Source of the DNA: Rhizobium etli CFN 42
GTDB taxonomy: Bacteria > Pseudomonadota > Alphaproteobacteria > Rhizobiales > Rhizobiaceae
Length of the DNA: 64,000 nt
Direction: 5' to 3'
Assembly: GCF_000092045.1 (NCBI RefSeq)
Contig: NC_007766.1
Span: 558,001 to 622,000, forward strand
Position numbers and translations under genes: made by a program. Shown here piece after piece: positions 35,333 to 44,145 of the stretch. Position 1 is the first letter of the stretch. Each line of letters starts with the position of its first letter. The notes beneath the pieces were generated by a model. It worked only from the letters and a program-made list of their open reading frames with translations. It made no database searches and was not told where the DNA came from.

Positions 35333-36052
35333 ATGAGTTTGACCGAGTTCCTTGCCGCCTTCGCGCTCTTTGTCGCGCTCCATTCCATCCCGGCGGTTCC
35401 GACCATTCGTGCGGAAATTATCCGACGCGTCGGTCGCCCGGTCTATTTCGTCGGCTATTCCGCCGCTTCCACCCTTGCGTTGATCTGGGTTTTCTCCGCC
35501 GCCCTCGCATTGGACTATATCCCCTTGTGGGAGCTCACGCCCGGCAACGCCGCCGCCGCTTTCGTGCTCGCCCCCTTCGGTATCTTTCTCGTCATCGCCG
35601 GACTTTTGAGCGCCAACCCGCTGTCGATCACATTGAATCGGTCGCCGAACCCCGGCGCCATCACGAAGATCACCCGACATCCCGTCCTGTGGGGGTTCGC
35701 CGCCTGGGCGAGTGGCCATATCGCCGCCAACGGGGACCTGCGCTCGCTACTCTTGTTCGGCGGATTTGCCGTCTTTGCGCTGGGTGCGATCTCGATGACC
35801 GACAAGAGGGCGAAACGACGCCTTGGTGTTAGCTGGACAAGGCTCGCCGAACACACCTCGATCTGGCCGTTCGGCGCCTGTTTCAAAGGAGAGCAGCCGA
35901 GGCTCGATGTGCCGATGTTGCTCGCAGGTCTGGCAAGTGCGGTCATGGTTCTGTGGCTGCTGTTTGCCGGTGGACACAGCGCGATGTTCGGCGCCGACCC
36001 CCTCGCCTCTTCAGTTGATCGAAGTCAAAGCATCTCTCAGCCAGAGCCTTAG
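35333..36052 (+). CDS. nnrU: NnrU family membrane protein
   Basis: The 239-residue protein has about six membrane helices and the NnrU signatures LFVALHSIPAVPTIRAEIIRRVGRPVYFVGYSAAST and NPGAITKITRHPVLWGFAAWASGHIAANGDLRSLLLFGG. It is a relative of isoprenylcysteine methyltransferase-like and heme A-associated membrane proteins, needed for NO/nitrite reductase expression or maturation in some species. It begins 12 nt after nnrR and ends nirK-nirV-nnrR-nnrU. Confidence 0.9.
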   Translation: MSLTEFLAAFALFVALHSIPAVPTIRAEIIRRVGRPVYFVGYSAASTLALIWVFSAALALDYIPLWELTPGNAAAAFVLAPFGIFLVIAGLLSANPLSITLNRSPNPGAITKITRHPVLWGFAAWASGHIAANGDLRSLLLFGGFAVFALGAISMTDKRAKRRLGVSWTRLAEHTSIWPFGACFKGEQPRLDVPMLLAGLASAVMVLWLLFAGGHSAMFGADPLASSVDRSQSISQPEP

Positions 36053-36108
36053 CCTGAAGAGATCTGGCGGCAGCCGCGGCGACGAGCCCACGACCCGGAG
36101 CGATCGAA

Positions 36109-36441
36109 ATGCCATATGAAATCGTCACAGCGAGCCTCAACGCGAGAGACAAGTCGGGTCGCATCGACGTGCGGTTCGGGCCTGAGATCAAGACCCTTGT
36201 CGTTTCGCGGCGCGCCCTGCTGTCGGTGGCGTCGCCGCCCCGGGCGACGGAACTCCGCCTTCTTCAGTACGTCGATACCTTCTGCCAGATCGCTGCGCAT
36301 CGCCTCGCCTCCACCAATGGCGACACCCTTCGCATCACTGCCAATGATGTCCGCAGATGGCTCTGCGCCTGGCAAATCTCTGAAAGCCCGATGCCAATAC
36401 AGGCGGCTCGTCAACCGCTGCACGACGCCAGATCCGGATGA
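36109..36441 (+). CDS. Hypothetical protein, DUF1488-like
   Basis: The 110-residue product reads MPYEIVTASLNARDKSGRIDVRFGPEIKTLVVSRRALLSV..., followed by a helix with QYVDTFCQIAAHRLAS. This resembles small rhizobial proteins of the DUF1488 group, but the match is weak. It lies between nnrU and the FxkR-like gene, transcribed in the same direction. Function is unknown. Confidence 0.45.
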   Translation: MPYEIVTASLNARDKSGRIDVRFGPEIKTLVVSRRALLSVASPPRATELRLLQYVDTFCQIAAHRLASTNGDTLRITANDVRRWLCAWQISESPMPIQAARQPLHDARSG

Positions 36442-36573
36442 TTTCGGCCGGATCGGCTGCCGGCTTCCGATGAGGACAACCGACCGGTGGCTGGTGACAC
36501 CAGCTTGACGGGCATGTTAAAGACGGTGCCATTGGATACGATCTGTAACGAGCAACGGCTTGGCGGATAGACG

Positions 36574-37299
36574 ATGGCAGCACCTCAGCATGACGCGCAC
36601 CTTCTCGTCGTCGATGACGATCCGCGCATACGCCAAATGTTGACGCGCTATTTCGAGGATGAAGGTTATACGGTCTCTTCCGCTGCCGACGGCACCGAGA
36701 TGCGCGTGCGCCTGCGCCAGCAGAACTTCGACGCCGTCCTGCTCGATCTCGTTCTCCCGGGCGGCACGGATGGCCTTGACCTGGCCCGCGAAATCCGCGC
36801 CCAGTCCGACGTCCCGATCATGATGCTGACCGGCCGCGACGACGTCGTCGACCGAATTGTCGGTCTGGAGGTCGGCGCCGACGATTACATCGCCAAGCCC
36901 TTCCATCTCCGGGAAGTCCATGCGCGCCTGAAATCGATCCTGCGCCGCCGGCAACCTCCCGCGCGCAACCCCGAAGCGGCCGGCGAGGAGATCATCGGCT
37001 TCGAGGACTGGAAGCTCAATCTCAGCCGCCGCCAACTGCTCGACCCCGAGGGTACGGAGATCGAACTGACGACTGGCGAATTCGATATGCTGACGACCTT
37101 CGTGCGGCATGCCGGCCGGGTCCTGACCCGCGACGTGCTGATGGACCTGACCAGGGGCCGAAACCTCGAAGCCTTTGACCGGACGATCGATGCCCAGATC
37201 GTCCGGCTGCGCCGAAAGATCGAAACCGACCCGAAGAAGCCGCAATTCATCAAGGCGGTGCGCGGCGTCGGCTATGTCTTTACCGCAAGACTCGACTAG
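36574..37299 (+). CDS. fxkR: OmpR/PhoB-type response regulator, FxkR-like
   Basis: The 241-residue regulator has a receiver domain (residues 9-120, acidic pocket VVDDDP, phospho-acceptor Asp58 in LLDLVLPGG, Lys in IAKPFH). A winged-helix DNA-binding domain (about 140-238, ELTTGEFDMLTTFV...FDRTIDAQIVRLRRKIETDPKKPQFIKAVRGVGYVF) follows. In R. etli FxkR is the OmpR-type regulator that receives phosphate from hybrid FixL and binds K-boxes before fixK. Both partner signals are present here (hFixL at 15177 and the K-box at 14319). The name is inferred from this context; it could be another OmpR regulator. Confidence 0.65.
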   Translation: MAAPQHDAHLLVVDDDPRIRQMLTRYFEDEGYTVSSAADGTEMRVRLRQQNFDAVLLDLVLPGGTDGLDLAREIRAQSDVPIMMLTGRDDVVDRIVGLEVGADDYIAKPFHLREVHARLKSILRRRQPPARNPEAAGEEIIGFEDWKLNLSRRQLLDPEGTEIELTTGEFDMLTTFVRHAGRVLTRDVLMDLTRGRNLEAFDRTIDAQIVRLRRKIETDPKKPQFIKAVRGVGYVFTARLD

Positions 37300-37673
37300 C
37301 TTCCGGCTCGCGGCCGATCTCTCCCTCGGCTCGCTTGCCATGGGCACGCCCCCATCAGGATGATCAGGCATCAAGGAACCGCTGGCGACCGTCAAAGTTT
37401 AGCTTCTTTAAGCCTGCGCGGAGATGAGTTCCAGCATCGAAAGACCTGGGCGAACAATATCGCGAACAATCCGCGCTTTCCTGTTCAAAACAGCCGATGG
37501 TATCGCGTCGGCAGCGGCTCGCCTTTCGCCGCTGCCTGCGTCACCAGCAAACGACTGGCAGATGAATCAGCAGGAAGGGATAGGAGCCCGGCTCTATGCC
37601 GGCCCATACCGTCATCCGTCTCGGCTCGTATCGTCATCTTCCGTTCAACGGTTCAGACATCGCCTGCTGCCAT
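37300..37673. other. Non-coding or eroded stretch
   Basis: No intact gene is seen. Short open frames exist without ribosome-binding sites. The stretch lies between the FxkR-like gene and a VOC-family remnant, and may contain the eroded N-terminal half of that gene. Confidence 0.4.
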
Positions 37674-37845
37674 TCCCTGTACCTTCGCGTCATGTTTACC
37701 GTTGACGACATCGACGAGGCACTAGAAAGGCTGCGCAGGCCCGGCGCGCAGATCGCAGGCGAAGTCGTCGATTGGGACGTTTATCGGCTCTGCTACATCC
37801 GTGAGCCTGAAGGGCTTCTCAACGGGCTCGCCCAGGAACTCGGCG
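37674..37845 (+). pseudogene. VOC (glyoxalase/bleomycin resistance) family remnant, C-terminal piece
   Basis: The segment encodes SLYLRVMFTVDDIDEALERL, a short middle part, then VYRLCYIREPEGLLNGLAQELG. This is the second half of a VOC-fold domain with the conserved Glu of the REPEG turn. No N-terminal half is found upstream, and the frame runs on into the antisense of the next gene. It is a degraded fragment beside the large regulator. Confidence 0.6.
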
Positions 37846-37865
37846 GAGCGTTGAGAGACCTGCGC

Positions 37866-40763
37866 TCAATCTTGCGACGCTTCGATCATCGCCCTGGCGC
37901 GGAGCAGCAAGGGGCTCGAAAGACCTTCCGTGAATTGTTGATAGATGGAAGAGAGCACACTCTTCGCGTCGCCTTGGTATCCCGCCGCCTTGCGGAAATT
38001 TATGAGGCTGATGGCCGAGGTCAATTGCCAGTACAGCGCCTCCTGCCGGGCGGCTTCCATCATGGCGTTCTGAAAAAGGTCGTCTATCTCCAAAGGCGTT
38101 CTCAAGTCCTGATCCCTGAGAACCTCACCCTTTCTCCTCAAGATTTCCGGGATCATCCAGTGGTAGCCGTGCTCACGCGAAAATGACAATGCCTGGCCGA
38201 GCTCGCCCAATGCCTCATTGAACCGACCCAAGGCTTGCAGCGCCGCAGCGAGTTCGCAAAGGAAGGTGGGATAGAACAAAAGATATGACGCGTCGCGCAT
38301 CTCCGCGATGCCGGCTCGCAGATCTTCGACGCCGGCGTAGGCATTGCGGAGCCTGCGCGCAATCGCTCCCCTGACGCTCAGGCCAACGGCATGAAAGGGC
38401 CGAAGGCCATGTTGCGATGCCTGCCGCGACAGCTCTTCGCCCCACGTTTTCGCCCGGTCCAAGTCGTCGATGCTGAGCGCGACGAACGAGGCGGACCAGG
38501 CGAGCGCGACGCACAGGACAAACGGCTGCCCGGTTTCCCGGGCCTCTTGAATTGCCTGCTCTGCCGTTTCCGCCGCCTGCTCCAGCAGGCCGCGCGCGAT
38601 GAGGTTGACGGTGTTATGGGACAAGGAGGAGGTGCGGACATCCGCTTCCAGCCTCAGCAGATCGGTCTTGCGGTGTTCGACCGGATAGTTCGCCGCTGCC
38701 CAACTCAACCGGTCGCCGGCCTCCCGGTGGCGCGCCTGATAGGTTTGCGGGATACCGACAAGCCATGAGGCGGTGGTGCGTCCGTGCAGGTCCCCCTCGT
38801 CGAGCGTGGCTTCGTATTCCTGCGCGAATGTCAGCGCGTCGTCCAGCCGCGCCGATCTCGCGGAAAAGAGCCACAAGCCACAGGTGACGCGCTGGCGGTA
38901 GTCTGGATCGTTTAAGGTTCTCGCCAGATGCAGCGCGCCGATGAGCACCTCCTTTCCGCGCGGATTCATCCCTTGCGTATAAATGAGGGCGTAGCCGAGC
39001 GCGCAGCGCAAGACCATTTCGGTGCGGCTTCCTTTCTCCTCGCCGAGACGGTCGAGAGCACGCTCGGCCCAGTCGCCAGCTTCTGAAACCAGCGAGATCG
39101 CCGTCCAGAAGTCACTCGATGTCGCAGCGAGCTTGGCGCCAAGGGCACCCTTGCCGCCCTCGGACAGCGCCCATCGCAGGGCCGCTCGCAAATTGTCGAT
39201 TTCGCGTCGATAGTGCGTGATGTTCTCGATGGCCGCCGAAAGCGTGCGCCGTTCCGAAAAGGGTTTGAAAAACTTGAGGAAATGCTTCGCAATTTTGCAC
39301 ATCGTCCGGCGAAAATCTTCGCCATCGCCGAGCTTCTCGAGCGAATAGACGCGCACCGTCTCCAGCAGACGCCAGCGCGGTGCATTTTCCGCTCCGTCGA
39401 ATGTGATCAGGGATTTACTGACGAGGTTGGATATGGCCAGCGCCGTTTCCGCATCCCCTTCACCGCTCACTGCCACGGCAGCATCCAAAGTGAAGCCTCC
39501 GGGAAACGCCGCCAGCCTGCACAATAGCTGGCGCTCGGACTCCGGCAGGAGCTGATAGCTCCAGTCCAAAGCTGCTCGCAGCGTTTGATGACGCGGCAAG
39601 GCGGTGCGGCGACCGCCCGTGAGCAGAACGAACCGGTCGTCGAGACGCCCGGCGATCTGCTGTATTCCAAGGGTCGCGGCGCGGGCCGCCGCCAGTTCGA
39701 TGGCGAGCGGGATGCCGTCGAGATGCCGGCAGATATCGGCGATCGTTGAAAGCTTCTGCTGGTCCGGCTCGAAATCCCATTGAAGCGCCCGCGTGCGCGC
39801 AACGAACAGGTGGATGGCGCTGTGTTCTGCGGCACTGACCGCCTCTCCGCTGCCCGGCACCTCCAACGGCGGCACACGGTAGGCGAATTCTCCCTCTATG
39901 CGCAGGGATTCTCGGCTCGTCGCAATAACCGTCACATTCGGGCATATTCGCAGGATCGTGTCGATCATGGCGGCAGCCGCGTCAATGACGTGCTCGCAGT
40001 TGTCGATGAGAAGCAGAACCCTGCGCGCGCCGACGGCGCGCGCCACCACCTCGGCGGATATTTGATCGCTTTGAAGCTTCAGATCGAGAACTTGGGCGAC
40101 CGTCGTCGGAACAAGCCCAGGCTCCGCCAGCGAGACGAGCTCCACGAAGAATGCATCGCCACCAAGTTGCGGCAGCAGATGACGCGCCAATTCAGACGCG
40201 AGCACTGTCTTGCCGATGCCGCCAGGACCGGTCAGCGTGACGACACGATATGCCGAGGTCAGCGTCAGAAGTCTGCGCAGGGCGCTCTCGCGCCCGACCA
40301 GTTCGGAGGTGAGTGCCGGAATGTTCGAGACAGGCTGGATCTCCAGTGACGGCGTGCCTGTTGTCGCAATCTGCGCCGCGGCAGACGGACGATCGGATTT
40401 CCAGTCGCCGATCAGTCGATACCCTCGGCCCGAGATCGTCTTCAGCAGATCCCGGTCTTTTCCCAGTGCCTTCCGGATTGCCGATATATGGACCTGGATC
40501 GTGTTGTCTTCTACGACAAGGCCAGGCCAGACGCGTCGCATGAGATCGTCTTTGGTGACGGACTCTCCCGAAGCTGCCGCCAGCACTTCCAGGATATCGA
40601 AGGCGCGGCTGCCCAAAGGGACCGGCGCCCCGAGAGCACGGAGTTCCCGCTTCCCAAGATCGAGTTCCCAGCCCGAGAATTCGAATAGATTTCGTTCTAT
40701 CTGTCCCAAGCTAATCCGATCTCTCTTGCCAAAGCCGCGAAATTCAGGGACCGCTGACCTCAA
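37866..40763 (-). CDS. Winged-helix regulator with NB-ARC-type ATPase and TPR domains
   Basis: The 965-residue protein has an OmpR-like DNA-binding domain (residues about 27-118, ending HISAIRKALGKDRDLLKTISGRGYRLIG) and an STAND/NB-ARC ATPase (Walker A GPGGIGKT at 179-186, Walker B RVLLLIDNCEHV, sensor TSRESL). A long helical TPR-like C-terminal half (about 480-965) follows. Such proteins are one-component signal-integrating transcription factors. The ligand and targets are unknown. It is divergent from the LuxR-type gene at 40951, with a 187-nt gap. Confidence 0.85.
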   Translation of the reverse strand: MRSAVPEFRGFGKRDRISLGQIERNLFEFSGWELDLGKRELRALGAPVPLGSRAFDILEVLAAASGESVTKDDLMRRVWPGLVVEDNTIQVHISAIRKALGKDRDLLKTISGRGYRLIGDWKSDRPSAAAQIATTGTPSLEIQPVSNIPALTSELVGRESALRRLLTLTSAYRVVTLTGPGGIGKTVLASELARHLLPQLGGDAFFVELVSLAEPGLVPTTVAQVLDLKLQSDQISAEVVARAVGARRVLLLIDNCEHVIDAAAAMIDTILRICPNVTVIATSRESLRIEGEFAYRVPPLEVPGSGEAVSAAEHSAIHLFVARTRALQWDFEPDQQKLSTIADICRHLDGIPLAIELAAARAATLGIQQIAGRLDDRFVLLTGGRRTALPRHQTLRAALDWSYQLLPESERQLLCRLAAFPGGFTLDAAVAVSGEGDAETALAISNLVSKSLITFDGAENAPRWRLLETVRVYSLEKLGDGEDFRRTMCKIAKHFLKFFKPFSERRTLSAAIENITHYRREIDNLRAALRWALSEGGKGALGAKLAATSSDFWTAISLVSEAGDWAERALDRLGEEKGSRTEMVLRCALGYALIYTQGMNPRGKEVLIGALHLARTLNDPDYRQRVTCGLWLFSARSARLDDALTFAQEYEATLDEGDLHGRTTASWLVGIPQTYQARHREAGDRLSWAAANYPVEHRKTDLLRLEADVRTSSLSHNTVNLIARGLLEQAAETAEQAIQEARETGQPFVLCVALAWSASFVALSIDDLDRAKTWGEELSRQASQHGLRPFHAVGLSVRGAIARRLRNAYAGVEDLRAGIAEMRDASYLLFYPTFLCELAAALQALGRFNEALGELGQALSFSREHGYHWMIPEILRRKGEVLRDQDLRTPLEIDDLFQNAMMEAARQEALYWQLTSAISLINFRKAAGYQGDAKSVLSSIYQQFTEGLSSPLLLRARAMIEASQD

Positions 40764-40950
40764 GAACGCGCCTGCGCGTAAAACAATGCCTGCTGCCTAA
40801 GCAGATATATTTCAGGATATTTCAGATTCGCTCAAGCGACTTAAGTCGCGTTCGTGGTCATCCCGGCTTAGAACGTTGACGCAGGTTCAGCGCCGCATGG
40901 GCGCAGTTGCAACCCTGGACCGCTAAGATCACAAAGAGAAGGAGGATGGC

Positions 40951-41604
40951 ATGTATAGTGGCAATCTACTTCAGTTCCCCGCAAAAAAGATAGCACCGCC
41001 GGCGGAAGATGCACCGGTCGTATGCCTCGTGAGCAATGATCTGGTATTCCATCGATCGCTGGATGAAGAGATCCAATCGCTCGGTTCGCGGCCGGCCAGC
41101 TTCAGTTCTGCACGGGATTTTCTCACCCATGCTCGGGATGCGCGCTTCGCGTGCGTCATCATCGACAATACAGTGCCCGATCTTGACGTAGACGTCCTCA
41201 CCCTCCTGATTTGCCTGCAGGCAGTTCGTCACCCCGTGATCGTGCTGACGTCCGAGGGCGATTCTCAGGTGACGTTGACTGCCACGCGATATCCGGTGAC
41301 GTTTCTGCCGAGACCTTTCGGCACAGACAATCTCGTCCAACTGATCCGCTCTTCCGTTGAGGCGACCATCTCGATCAGCCAGCTGGATTGCCGTTACCAG
41401 AGCCTTTCGGCGCGCGAACGGCAGGTCATGCAGTTCGTCGTCGAAGGCCTGCTGAACAAGCAAGTCGCATATAAATTGAATATCAGCGTGATCACGGTAA
41501 AGGCCCACCGTGGACAGGTAATGAGGAAGATGCGGGCCCGCTCGCTGCCGGAGCTGGTGAATATGGCCGCGAAGATCGAACCGGGCCTCAGCGCCGCATG
41601 CTGA
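40951..41604 (+). CDS. LuxR/FixJ-type regulator with degenerate receiver domain
   Basis: The 217-residue protein has a receiver-like domain (about residues 20-130) and a LuxR-type helix-turn-helix ([43 protein letters not shown], about 152-200). The receiver keeps a candidate Asp (VIIDNTVPD) but lacks the acidic pair (VSND instead of VDDD). It has Arg for the conserved Lys (LPRPFG for KPF). Classical phosphorylation is therefore doubtful. AAGGAGGA precedes the ATG at 10 nt. No kinase is adjacent. Confidence 0.82.
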   Translation: MYSGNLLQFPAKKIAPPAEDAPVVCLVSNDLVFHRSLDEEIQSLGSRPASFSSARDFLTHARDARFACVIIDNTVPDLDVDVLTLLICLQAVRHPVIVLTSEGDSQVTLTATRYPVTFLPRPFGTDNLVQLIRSSVEATISISQLDCRYQSLSARERQVMQFVVEGLLNKQVAYKLNISVITVKAHRGQVMRKMRARSLPELVNMAAKIEPGLSAAC

Positions 41605-41686
41605 ACGCCGCGCACTGACCGTTCGCGACAGTTAAGCCAATACTTAAGTGTAGTTATAAGTGCGCGCCGATCAGTATAGTCTCCTC

Positions 41687-41820
41687 TACGTCGCCTCCCT
41701 CGATAAGGCGATACGCCTAAAACAGCGACAGTGCTCCCGCGTCCTCCCCTCCGCCGGAGCGCGCGGATCCTCAAGGTCCGCCAGAGGCCGTCTCCGTCCG
41801 CCCGGAGACGGCCTTTTCTT
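41687..41820 (+). ncRNA. Candidate small RNA with intrinsic terminator
   Basis: A non-coding stretch carries several pyrimidine-rich, anti-Shine-Dalgarno-like runs (CTCCTC at 41681, CCTCCCT at 41694, TCCTCCCCTCC at 41742-41752) and ends in a strong terminator. A possible -10 (TATAGT, 41675-41680) lies just upstream. The layout resembles trans-acting rhizobial sRNAs with CCUCCUCCC-like loops, such as the alpha-r14 type. The ends are estimates and the family link is a guess; the region could also be the 3' UTR of the LuxR-type gene. Confidence 0.35.
41786..41820 (+). terminator. Strong intrinsic terminator
   Basis: GGCCGTCTCCG (41786-41796) and CGGAGACGGCC (41803-41813) form a perfect 11-bp stem with a 6-nt loop, followed by TTTTCTT. 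It lies 180 nt after the LuxR-type gene stop. Confidence 0.85.
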
Positions 41821-41924
41821 CATGCGGCCGTCAGTCGCGCGCCGCCGCGATCACGTACCGGCCATAGTGACAGAGACGGTTTCGGTTCCTATATCAGCCC
41901 CGACAGTTTGAAAGGAAATCGATC

Positions 41925-43448
41925 ATGACAATCAACGGAAACCTGCTCGTTGCGGGAACGGAAAAACGTGGCCCAAACGGTGAGTTTCATGGCATCGAAG
42001 CGGCCACCGGAAAGCCCCTTCCCATTTCCTTCGGTGGCGCTTCGCCCGAAGATGTCGAGCAGGCAGCCGAACAGGCATGGCAGGCCTTTGCCACCTACCG
42101 CGAGACCGATCTGGAAGTCAGAGCAAAATTTCTGGAAAAGATTGCCGAGGAAATTGAAGCGATCGGCGATGATCTCGTTGTCCGCGCGATGGCGGAAACC
42201 GGGCTCCCCCGGGGACGTCTCGAGGGGGAGCGGGCGCGCACGACCGGCCAGCTCCGCCTGTTCGCCAGGGAGGTCCGTGAAGGCCGCTTCCAGGAGCTGC
42301 GCTTCGATGCAGGCGATCCTTCCCGCAAACCCGTTGCGAAGCCGGATCTCAGGCTCAGAAACGTCGCGCTCGGCCCCGTGGCAGTCTTTGGCGCCTCGAA
42401 TTTTCCGCTCGCCTTCTCCGTCGCCGGCGGCGACACGGCGTCCGCGCTGGCCGCGGGCTGCCCGGTCGTAGTAAAGGCCCATTCGGCGCATCCGGGCACT
42501 TCGGAGCTCGTCGGCCGGGCGGTGCAGCGGGCAGTCTCAAGCACAGGTTTCCATCCAGGAACCTTCTCGCTGCTGTTCGACACCGGCTTTGAAGTCGGTC
42601 AGAGGCTCGTGGCGGATTCCAGGATCCGGGCGGTCGGCTTTACCGGCTCCCGCCGCGGGGGAACGGCACTGATGGAAATCGCCTCAAAGCGCAAACAACC
42701 CATCCCCGTCTATGCCGAAATGAGCAGCATAAACCCTGTCATCCTTTTTCCCGGCGCCCTGAACGCCAGGGCAACCGATATTGCAGCCGGTTTCGTGACA
42801 TCGCTCGTCCTGGGCGCCGGCCAGTTCTGCACAAATCCCGGCCTGATCCTCGCCATCGACGGCGCCGCCCTTGACGCCTTTGTTGCACGGACAGCCGAGC
42901 TGCTTCGGGATGTCGCGCCTCAGGCAATGCTGACGCCGTCGATCGCGAAGGCCTATTGCGATGGCGTTGCCAAACTCAGGCAGCATTCCGAGGTGCGGGC
43001 AGTGGCATCGGGCAGGCCCGGCAGCGAATTTGAAGGCACGGCGGCGCTGTTCGAGACGACGGCGGACGCCTTCCTCGCCAATCACCAGCTTCAGGACGAG
43101 GTCTTCGGCGCCGCCGGCCTCGTCGTTCGTTGCCGGGATCTTCAGCAGCTCGAGGCGGTGCTCGACGAGCTGGAAGGCCAGCTCACCGTTGCGCTCCACA
43201 TCGCGGACGAGGACGAAGCCGCAGCACGCCGACTGGTTCCCAAGCTGGAGATGCTTGCAGGCCGGCTGCTCGTCAATGGTTTCGGAACCGGGGTGGAAGT
43301 GTCTCCTGCCATGGTCCATGGCGGACCTTATCCGGCAACGGCGGACGGACGTTCTACATCCGTCGGCACTCTGGCGATATATCGGTTCCTGCGGCCGGTA
43401 TCTTATCAGGACTTCACGAAGGCCCTGTTGCCGGCAGCGCTTCGATAG
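41925..43448 (+). CDS. NAD(P)+ aldehyde dehydrogenase, alpha-ketoglutaric semialdehyde dehydrogenase type
   Basis: The 507-residue enzyme has the ALDH fold with [43 protein letters not shown], catalytic Glu in [10 protein letters not shown] and catalytic Cys in [11 protein letters not shown]. The HSAHPGT and GFGTGVEV segments fit the 2,5-dioxovalerate (alpha-ketoglutaric semialdehyde) dehydrogenase group, which feeds sugar-acid or hydroxyproline breakdown into the TCA cycle. AAAGGAAA precedes the ATG. No sugar-acid pathway genes flank it, so the true substrate is uncertain. Confidence 0.85.
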   Translation: MTINGNLLVAGTEKRGPNGEFHGIEAATGKPLPISFGGASPEDVEQAAEQAWQAFATYRETDLEVRAKFLEKIAEEIEAIGDDLVVRAMAETGLPRGRLEGERARTTGQLRLFAREVREGRFQELRFDAGDPSRKPVAKPDLRLRNVALGPVAVFGASNFPLAFSVAGGDTASALAAGCPVVVKAHSAHPGTSELVGRAVQRAVSSTGFHPGTFSLLFDTGFEVGQRLVADSRIRAVGFTGSRRGGTALMEIASKRKQPIPVYAEMSSINPVILFPGALNARATDIAAGFVTSLVLGAGQFCTNPGLILAIDGAALDAFVARTAELLRDVAPQAMLTPSIAKAYCDGVAKLRQHSEVRAVASGRPGSEFEGTAALFETTADAFLANHQLQDEVFGAAGLVVRCRDLQQLEAVLDELEGQLTVALHIADEDEAAARRLVPKLEMLAGRLLVNGFGTGVEVSPAMVHGGPYPATADGRSTSVGTLAIYRFLRPVSYQDFTKALLPAALR

Positions 43449-43710
43449 CGACAAGAGCGGCGGTCGCCGTCTGTCTCGACAGGCGACCGCCGCTCATTGG
43501 GTTCCGACAGAAGGCGGCGAAGCTCGTCGCCATCGTCAATTCCATCCTGATATAAGACAACCAGGCGACGTGCCGCGTCCTCGGCCTCAGGTCCGTGATG
43601 GTGGCAGCTTCTGGCTGTGCAGTATTCAGGTCCCACATCATCAAGATCGCCTCCGGTCCCAGCGGGCGGCCACCCCAATCAAATTCCCGATCGATCGATC
43701 TGTGTCCCAT
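43414..43710 (-). CDS. Hypothetical protein, uncertain
   Basis: An open frame of 98 codons ([38 protein letters not shown]...) runs convergent to the aldehyde dehydrogenase. It overlaps that gene's last 35 bases and the 13-bp hairpin at 43456-43494. No domain or strong ribosome-binding site is seen. It may be a small rhizobial orphan gene or a chance frame. Confidence 0.3.
   Translation of the reverse strand: MGHRSIDREFDWGGRPLGPEAILMMWDLNTAQPEAATITDLRPRTRHVAWLSYIRMELTMATSFAAFCRNPMSGGRLSRQTATAALVAIEALPATGPS
43456..43494. terminator. Perfect 13-bp hairpin after the aldehyde dehydrogenase gene
   Basis: AGCGGCGGTCGCC (43456-43468) is the exact reverse complement of 43482-43494, with a 13-nt loop. 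It lies 7 nt after the aldehyde dehydrogenase stop. There is no T tract, so termination efficiency is uncertain. Confidence 0.5.
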
Positions 43711-43715
43711 AGGGA

Positions 43716-43928
43716 TCAGACCGGAATGCGTGAGATGCAGACGGAAGAGCACGCCGTCCCTGCCTTGTCCTGCGTTTGCTCGGGGTCGGCCGGCGCTGCC
43801 GGAACCCAGACCCGGGTCGCCTGCACGGGCTGCCCTACAAACACCAATGCGGCGATCAGCGCTGCCATTGCGAGCAGAATAGCGAAGCCTGGAAAAATGG
43901 AACCTCGTCCCTGGTTATCATCGTACAT
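43716..43928 (-). CDS. Small membrane protein, hypothetical
   Basis: The 70-residue product (MYDDNQGRGSIFPGFAILLAMAALIAALVFVGQPVQA...) has one clear membrane helix (about residues 13-33). A periplasmic tail with two cysteines (TACSSVCIS) follows. It is divergent from the alpha/beta hydrolase at 44146, with the GGTAT-N5-ATACC operator pair in between. No family is recognised. Confidence 0.5.
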   Translation of the reverse strand: MYDDNQGRGSIFPGFAILLAMAALIAALVFVGQPVQATRVWVPAAPADPEQTQDKAGTACSSVCISRIPV

Positions 43929-44000
43929 CGTCCACTCCTGTGCTCCGCGTCAGATCGAAGACGAGTATGTCGATGGCCTGCCGGAAGGGCAGCTGCACAT

Positions 44001-44033
44001 AGGTATCGCCTATACCTTGGTATGACCGATACC
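44001..44033 (+). promoter_or_regulatory. Shared operator, site C: two GGTAT-N5-ATACC palindromes
   Basis: GGTATCGCCTATACC (44002-44016) is followed by GGTATGACCGATACC (44019-44033), 17 bp apart start to start. The left copy with its flank (AGGTATCG.C.A.ACCTTGGT) matches the elements at 47775 and 52440. The site is 113 nt before the alpha/beta hydrolase gene. Confidence 0.65.
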
Positions 44034-44145
44034 TTCGTTCAGTAGCGCCCCCCTATGCCGCCCTTCACAGTCTTCCCGTCAACCGCGCGTGCCGCAGCCC
44101 TCCTCCGGAAGGCTTGCTGGTGCGCATATCTTTGGAGACGGAACA

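Noticed and set aside
34412..35719. 435-codon minus-strand frame across nirV, nnrR and nnrU
   Set aside because: Antisense to three coupled genes, with no domain.
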